Source of the DNA: JBGSUZ01 sp963677505
GTDB taxonomy: Bacteria; Bacillota; Clostridia; Peptostreptococcales; Acidaminobacteraceae
Assembly (NCBI GenBank): GCA_963677505.2
Contig: CAXXWB010000032.1
Location: forward strand, 1 to 57,849
Reading direction: 5' to 3'
Length of the DNA stretch: 57,849 nt
The position numbers and the translations under genes were made by a program. This document shows positions 53,948 through 57,849 of this stretch, one piece after another. The first letter of the stretch is position 1; each line of letters starts with the position of its first letter. A model generated the notes under the pieces. That model worked only from the letters and a program-made list of their open reading frames with translations, made no database searches and was not told where the DNA came from.

Positions 53948-54952
53948 TTATAGACTGATGTTTCTTATTTCTATCCCAAATGAATGGGTTTGAAGATATT
54001 CATTAATTGAAAGAGCAGCTTTTGCCCCCTCTGCCGCCGCAATGACGATTTGTTTATAAGGTACATTGGTCACGTCCCCTGCTGCAAATACGCCACTTAT
54101 ATTGGTTTTATTTTTACTGTCGATGTCAATTTCACCCTTAGCATTGAGGGTCACAGAATTTTTAAACACACCTACATTCGGGACGTATCCTATTTCAACA
54201 AAGACCCCATCGGCTTCTACGATTCTGCCTTCGTGGATTTTAACTCCAGAAACTCGTTCACTTCCTAAAATAGCTTCAATCTTAGTCTCTAGCAAAACTT
54301 CAATATTTTCCTTCTGCTCTAGTTCATCTATTAAAATTTGATCGGCTCTCAATTGACTTCTGTGTATCAGTTTAACTTTGGAGGCAATTTTACCTAAGTC
54401 TAACGCCGCCTCTACTGCCGCATTGCCACCCCCAGCAATAATGACTTCCTTTCCTTTAAAGAGAGGACCATCACAAATAGCACAGTAGGCTACACCTTTT
54501 CCTAAAAATTCTTTTTCCCCTGCTACCCCCAGTTTTCGTGGTGTACTACCCATCGCCAGAAGAACGGTTTTACTCTGATAGACTTCTCCATATTCCAAGG
54601 TGAGTTGATGGATTTCTATTCCTTCTAAAAATTCATACCCGACCACCATCTGCCCCTCAGAGACAGGCACCTCTAAACTTTTAAGATGGTCTACAAAATT
54701 CTCTACCAAAGTTTCTCCACTAAGAGATAGGGTTCCCAGATAATTTTCAACAGAGGAAGTGTCCTTAACTTGACCTCCGAGAGACTTAGCAATTACCCCC
54801 ACCTGAAGACCTTTTCTTTTGGCATAAAGAGCAGCGTTTAAACCTGCAGGTCCTCCACCAATCACAATTAAGTCGTACAAGACTTCTGTTTTTAGTCCCG
54901 TTGATTTTGAGACGTTAGCACTTTTTAAATTCATTGATAAGTTAAAATTCAT
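53948..54952 (-). CDS. trxB: Thioredoxin reductase-like flavoprotein
   Basis: FAD enzyme of 334 residues that reduces thioredoxin-type proteins. The FAD motif is YDLIVIGGGPAGLNAALYAKR; the redox-active site is YCAICDGPLF (CxxC); the NAD(P)-binding GGGNAAVEAALDLG and the end motif GVFAAGDVTNVPYKQI are present. The Rossmann NAD(P) site ends in an HRSQLRAD stretch, with the HRR-type arginine reduced to HRS, so the cofactor preference (NADPH, NADH or a ferredoxin-linked form) is uncertain. An N-terminal extension of about 25 residues precedes the FAD motif; GGAGGG supports this start. It is in an operon with the thioredoxin-fold gene. Confidence 0.9.
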   Translation of the reverse strand: MNFNLSMNLKSANVSKSTGLKTEVLYDLIVIGGGPAGLNAALYAKRKGLQVGVIAKSLGGQVKDTSSVENYLGTLSLSGETLVENFVDHLKSLEVPVSEGQMVVGYEFLEGIEIHQLTLEYGEVYQSKTVLLAMGSTPRKLGVAGEKEFLGKGVAYCAICDGPLFKGKEVIIAGGGNAAVEAALDLGKIASKVKLIHRSQLRADQILIDELEQKENIEVLLETKIEAILGSERVSGVKIHEGRIVEADGVFVEIGYVPNVGVFKNSVTLNAKGEIDIDSKNKTNISGVFAAGDVTNVPYKQIVIAAAEGAKAALSINEYLQTHSFGIEIRNISL

Positions 54953-55018
54953 TTGGAACCCTCCTTCAATACCGCAGGGACGATACTTGAATTTACTATT
55001 TTAAGCAAAGCCACTTAT

Positions 55019-55660
55019 TCAGTGGCAATCTTTAATTATTTTACAGACACTGGATTCTGAAATGCCTCCGAAAAGCTCTCCAATCTCTTTTAAGGAGAGG
55101 GTGGACGTTTTTCTGATTTGAAGAATCCAATCATTTCTGAGGGGTTTGTCTTTCATTACTTGAGTAAATGTCAGCCGATTTTCTTGGCACTTCTGGTTAA
55201 TCCAATCCAGTGCCTGATCCATATTTTTAACGCACGCCTTACAAGGAGAAGTATTTTTCACCAATTTACAAAACTGATTCCACTCACTGGTGACTTTGTT
55301 CTCACAGTGGAGGGTTGATAAAAGCCCGTTAAGAGCTTCTTCGCTTTCAATCCACTGGCTTTTATAACGATCTTTGTAAAGTTGATGGGTTTCTTTTCGG
55401 TACATGGCATAGCTGATATTTAAGCTTTTCATAATTTTTGAAAGGTCGGATCCATTTAGCTTTAAAACCAAATGATATTCCTTATCAGAAACCACACAAT
55501 AAGAGATCAATTCAAATTGAAAGTTTTGAGACCCTTGTTGAATCAAGTCTACAAAATAATTCCTGTCTTCATCATTTCTAAAGAGCAACTGGTCCTTGCC
55601 GCTGATTTGCTGAATATAAAATACACCAAATTCATTTTTTACTCTGGCTTGTCTAGCCAT
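55019..55660 (-). CDS. Degenerate RAYT/IS200-like transposase (Y1_Tnp fold)
   Basis: A 213-residue single gene related to REP-associated tyrosine transposases. The N-terminal RQARVKNEFGVFYIQQ and FRNDEDRNYFVDLI fit the family. The metal motif is altered: family YCLMxNHxHLL is here YCVVSDKEYHLVL, so the first His is Glu (E61-Y62-H63) and one residue is added. The Tyr helix region YAMYRKETHQLYKDRYKSQW is retained. A C-terminal helix-turn-helix (TLSLKEIGELFGG) closes it. The start is the ATG at 55660 with GAGGGA. No flanking inverted or target repeats were noticed. It may be domesticated or decaying. Confidence 0.72.
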   Translation of the reverse strand: MARQARVKNEFGVFYIQQISGKDQLLFRNDEDRNYFVDLIQQGSQNFQFELISYCVVSDKEYHLVLKLNGSDLSKIMKSLNISYAMYRKETHQLYKDRYKSQWIESEEALNGLLSTLHCENKVTSEWNQFCKLVKNTSPCKACVKNMDQALDWINQKCQENRLTFTQVMKDKPLRNDWILQIRKTSTLSLKEIGELFGGISESSVCKIIKDCH

Positions 55661-55766
55661 GGCATTCCCTCTCTTCAAAATTGGTTTTCCTGATCTTTAA
55701 TCTAATGGTATCACAAACCTTTTTTAAATTCAAGTACCGTCCCCACTGTTTTTGAAGATTATTTTT

Positions 55767-57005
55767 TTACAACTGAACTTTTTTTGACAATACGTACTGG
55801 TGCATCATTTCTGCCACTTCTTTGGAGTATTTCACAGCCTCCACCACGGTTTTGGCTCCAGTGACCACGTCTCCTGAAGCAAAGACACCTTCGCGAGTGG
55901 TTTTGCCATCCTCATCTGTAATGACCAACCCCGCTTCATCAATTTCAATGCCTTTGCTGTTCGAAACAATATTAGCTTTTGGTCCTTGGCTAATAGCAAT
56001 AATCACTGAATCACTTTGGAACAAAGTTTCTGAACCTTCTACTTCCTTTGATTTTCCAGTGGTTTCATCTAGCATTACCTCTTTGTACACAACACCTTGT
56101 CTTGTGATTTCGACTGGAGATTTATAGTATTCAAATTTAACGCCATCTATTTTGGCATATTCCACTTCATAGGCTCTGGCAGGCATATCTTTTTCGCCTC
56201 TTCTCGCCATAATTGTCACAGTTTTGACCCCTTTTCTAAGGGCGGTTCTCGCCACATCCATGGCCACATTCCCAGCGCCAATAACGGTTAGACTTTCACC
56301 CAAATCATAGACTTCAGGATTTTTCAAATAATCAATAGCATAGTGGACATTGCCTAAGCTTTCACCTTTAATGCCTATTTTCTTTGGGTTCCATACACCC
56401 GTTCCAATAAAGAGGGCATCAAAGCCATCTCTGAACAAATCTTCCACAGTTATGACTGGCCCTATAACTATGTTAGGTCGAATGACTACGCCCATTTCCA
56501 CCAATTTATTTTTAAGGCGATCTAGAATTTCTTTCGGCAATCTGAACTCGGGTATACCATATCTTAAAACGCCTCCAATTTTGTCGTGACCCTCAAAGAT
56601 TGTAATGTGGTAACCCTTCAGTGCTAACACGAAGGCGATGGTGATTCCCGCTGGTCCAGAGCCTATAATTCCAATATTGCCACTGGCCTCTTTCCCTGAT
56701 TTCAGAGGTAAAAGGTCTAAACTATAGTCCGATATATAATGTTCAATGTCACTGATATGAACAGGATTTCCTTTGTTGGCCAAGATGCAATGACCTTCAC
56801 ACTGCTTTTCATGAGGGCATACTAAACTACAGACCACAGATAAGGGATTATTATAAAACAACATTTCTCCTGCTTCTCCAATATGACCATCCAACAACAT
56901 TTTAATCATTTCTGGTATTTCAGTGCCTATAGGGCAACCTTCTTTACATTTTGGGTTTTTACATTTTAAACAGCGCTTGGCTTCATCTACGATATGTCTA
57001 CTCAT
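55767..57005 (-). CDS. GltD-like NAD(P)-dependent flavoprotein
   Basis: A 412-residue protein of the glutamate synthase small-subunit family. N-terminal Fe-S binding cysteines: RCLKCKNPKCKEGCPIGTEI and VCSLVCPHEKQCEGHC. FAD motif GIIGSGPAGITIAFVLALKG, then GGVLRYGIPEFRLP, NADP motif VIGAGNVAMDVARTALRKG, and GVFASGDVVTGAKTVVEAV. The family passes electrons between NADPH and a partner (glutamate synthase, NfnA, SudA, dihydropyrimidine dehydrogenase); no partner lies next to it. It is shorter than typical GltD/NfnB (about 460-490), and is divergent from the small polyferredoxin gene at 57196. Confidence 0.88.
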   Translation of the reverse strand: MSRHIVDEAKRCLKCKNPKCKEGCPIGTEIPEMIKMLLDGHIGEAGEMLFYNNPLSVVCSLVCPHEKQCEGHCILANKGNPVHISDIEHYISDYSLDLLPLKSGKEASGNIGIIGSGPAGITIAFVLALKGYHITIFEGHDKIGGVLRYGIPEFRLPKEILDRLKNKLVEMGVVIRPNIVIGPVITVEDLFRDGFDALFIGTGVWNPKKIGIKGESLGNVHYAIDYLKNPEVYDLGESLTVIGAGNVAMDVARTALRKGVKTVTIMARRGEKDMPARAYEVEYAKIDGVKFEYYKSPVEITRQGVVYKEVMLDETTGKSKEVEGSETLFQSDSVIIAISQGPKANIVSNSKGIEIDEAGLVITDEDGKTTREGVFASGDVVTGAKTVVEAVKYSKEVAEMMHQYVLSKKVQL

Positions 57006-57143
57006 ATTTTTACCTCTTTCAAAGATATATTCATTTTGGGATTAGAGATGGGGGGGTATTGATTAGAAATATACTACATTAGGACTATGAAAACTGTCAA
57101 CATCAGTTATATAAATAACAAACCTAGAAATCCAAATCAATTA

Positions 57144-57191
57144 TGCTATACTTCTAATATCAACCCCTCCCTAAGAGGGGTATATTGGAGG
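57144..57191 (+). promoter_or_regulatory. Extended -10 promoter and hairpin before the small polyferredoxin
   Basis: TGCTATACT (57144-57152) is an extended -10 box. A hairpin with arms ACCCCT (57163-57168) and AGGGGT (57176-57181) lies in the leader immediately before the TTGGAGG site (57185-57191), where it could affect ribosome access. Confidence 0.4.
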
Positions 57192-57195
57192 CTAT

Positions 57196-57681
57196 ATGAA
57201 TTCATTACCAAAGTACAGAAAACCCATTCAAATTCTATTGGCAGGTCTGGTTTTTTATGTGATTTCAAAATACAGTTCAGGGATTGCCATCGTATTCGGC
57301 GTGTCTATTGTTTTGGGTGCCATCTTAGGAAAAACATTCTGCAAATGGATGTGCCCCGTAGGACTCATCATGGAATTTATGACCCGTGGAATGAACGAAG
57401 ATCAGCAACGGCTTCACATGTATAATTATTATAAAGTTGGCTGTCCTATTTCATGGGTTCAGGGCTTTCTGAACAAGTATTCCCTTTTTAAAATTCGTCG
57501 AGACGAAAAAACCTGTATCTCTTGCGGTCTCTGCGACAAATCCTGCTATATTTCAACTCTCAACCCCAACATGAGCTTATACAAAAAGGACAAGCAGACT
57601 CCTTCCACCGCATTCAATTGTTCTAAATGCATGGCTTGTGTCTCTGCTTGTCCTAACGATAGTCTTCATATTTCCAAATAG
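57196..57681 (+). CDS. Small NapH-like 4Fe-4S membrane protein
   Basis: A 161-residue short form of the membrane polyferredoxins elsewhere in the window. Two hydrophobic segments (about 12-45) carry KTFCKWMCPVGLIMEF, then two 4Fe-4S motifs: CISCGLCDKSC and CSKCMACVSACPNDSL. The first motif has CxxCxxCxxxC with a Tyr-Ile-Ser tail instead of the usual Pro. TTGGAGG precedes the ATG. It is convergent with the sugar kinase gene and divergent from the GltD-like gene; the pair may pass electrons from NADPH to the membrane. Confidence 0.82.
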   Translation: MNSLPKYRKPIQILLAGLVFYVISKYSSGIAIVFGVSIVLGAILGKTFCKWMCPVGLIMEFMTRGMNEDQQRLHMYNYYKVGCPISWVQGFLNKYSLFKIRRDEKTCISCGLCDKSCYISTLNPNMSLYKKDKQTPSTAFNCSKCMACVSACPNDSLHISK

Positions 57682-57688
57682 CCTAAAA

Positions 57689-57849
57689 TTAAACTGCCAA
57701 AACCCTTTCACGGGATGGTAGCGCCGGTATTGCCCCATAGCCTTGTACGCAAAGGCCTGCGGCAATATTGGCAATTCTGATCATCTCTTTTACTTCACTT
57801 ACGCTCAGCGTATCAAGGGTCTTTTCACTGCAGACAATCTGCTCCATTA
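57689..57849 (-). CDS. PfkB-family carbohydrate kinase, C-terminal end only
   Basis: The last 53 codons of a gene that enters from the right edge. The visible end includes VSEVKEMIRIANIAAGLCVQ followed by GYGAIPALPSRE, the typical C-terminal stretch of ribokinase/fructokinase-type enzymes (ANxAGALxVxxxGAIPALPxxxEV). The catalytic GAGD motif is outside the window. The substrate cannot be determined. Confidence 0.72.
   Translation of the reverse strand, partial: MEQIVCSEKTLDTLSVSEVKEMIRIANIAAGLCVQGYGAIPALPSRERVLAV

Noticed and set aside
1..57849. CRISPR array, prophage, integrative element or toxin-antitoxin pair
   Set aside because: No regularly spaced repeats, integrase, phage structural genes, attachment-site repeats or adjacent small toxin/antitoxin-like ORFs were found in the window.

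Overview
The window is AT-rich DNA from a low-GC Gram-positive bacterium, most likely a member of the Clostridia (a Fusibacter/Acidaminobacter-like anaerobe is plausible; the genus cannot be fixed from the sequence alone). The signs are T-box leaders in front of cysK and glyS, a Firmicutes-type RNase P RNA, strong GGAGG ribosome binding sites, and a clostridial housekeeping order on the minus strand: mtaB-HIT-rpsU-yqeY-phoH-ybeY-DUF3048-cdd-era-mgtE-recO-DUF4342-glyS-ccpN-ppsR-ppdK-dgt-dnaG-rpoD-trmK-nif3-rnpB. No CRISPR array, tRNA, prophage or intact insertion sequence was seen.

Layout. 0-1.1 kb: edge of hpt and a TetR regulator. 1.4-6.9 kb: a compact Tad/Flp (type IVb) pilus operon on the minus strand (tadZ, tadA, a double-domain TadB/TadC-like protein, a 56-residue Flp pilin, an FHA protein, prepilin peptidase). 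6.98-7.09 kb: a plus-strand promoter and terminator about 50 bp apart, suggesting a small RNA whose loop is complementary to the tadZ ribosome binding site. 7.6-14.4 kb: oadA, Lrp regulator, an orphan hybrid of periplasmic binding protein and histidine kinase, T-box-controlled cysK-cysE, nucleoside hydrolase. 14.4-21.6 kb: diguanylate cyclase (frameshifted), cca, CD3324-like protein, chagasin-like protease inhibitor, MBL hydrolase, HD-GYP phosphodiesterase, DUF805 protein. 21.6-25.0 kb: polyferredoxin with an exported FMN domain, followed by a two-component system. 25.3-26.9 kb: second DUF805 protein, a broken exported protein, rnpB. 27-48.7 kb: the housekeeping run. 49.5-55 kb: thioredoxin reductase, two-CXXC thioredoxin-fold protein, two-component system and a second polyferredoxin. 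55-57.8 kb: degenerate RAYT-like transposase, GltD-like flavoprotein, a third small polyferredoxin, and the end of a PfkB-type sugar kinase.

Functional links. Cysteine synthesis and glycyl-tRNA charging are each under a T-box. ccpN-ppsR-ppdK form a unit for control of pyruvate/PEP interconversion. c-di-GMP turnover (GGDEF and HD-GYP proteins) lies in the same window as a surface pilus. Three NapH-like membrane ferredoxin proteins, two of them beside two-component systems, point to membrane-linked electron transfer to an outside acceptor or thiol pool.

Caution. Between about 14.4 and 37.1 kb at least seven genes (including the essential rpoD and dnaG) are broken by single-base frameshifts. 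Nearly all are one extra base in a short homopolymer. This looks like local sequence error rather than biology; those genes are annotated as single disrupted loci.
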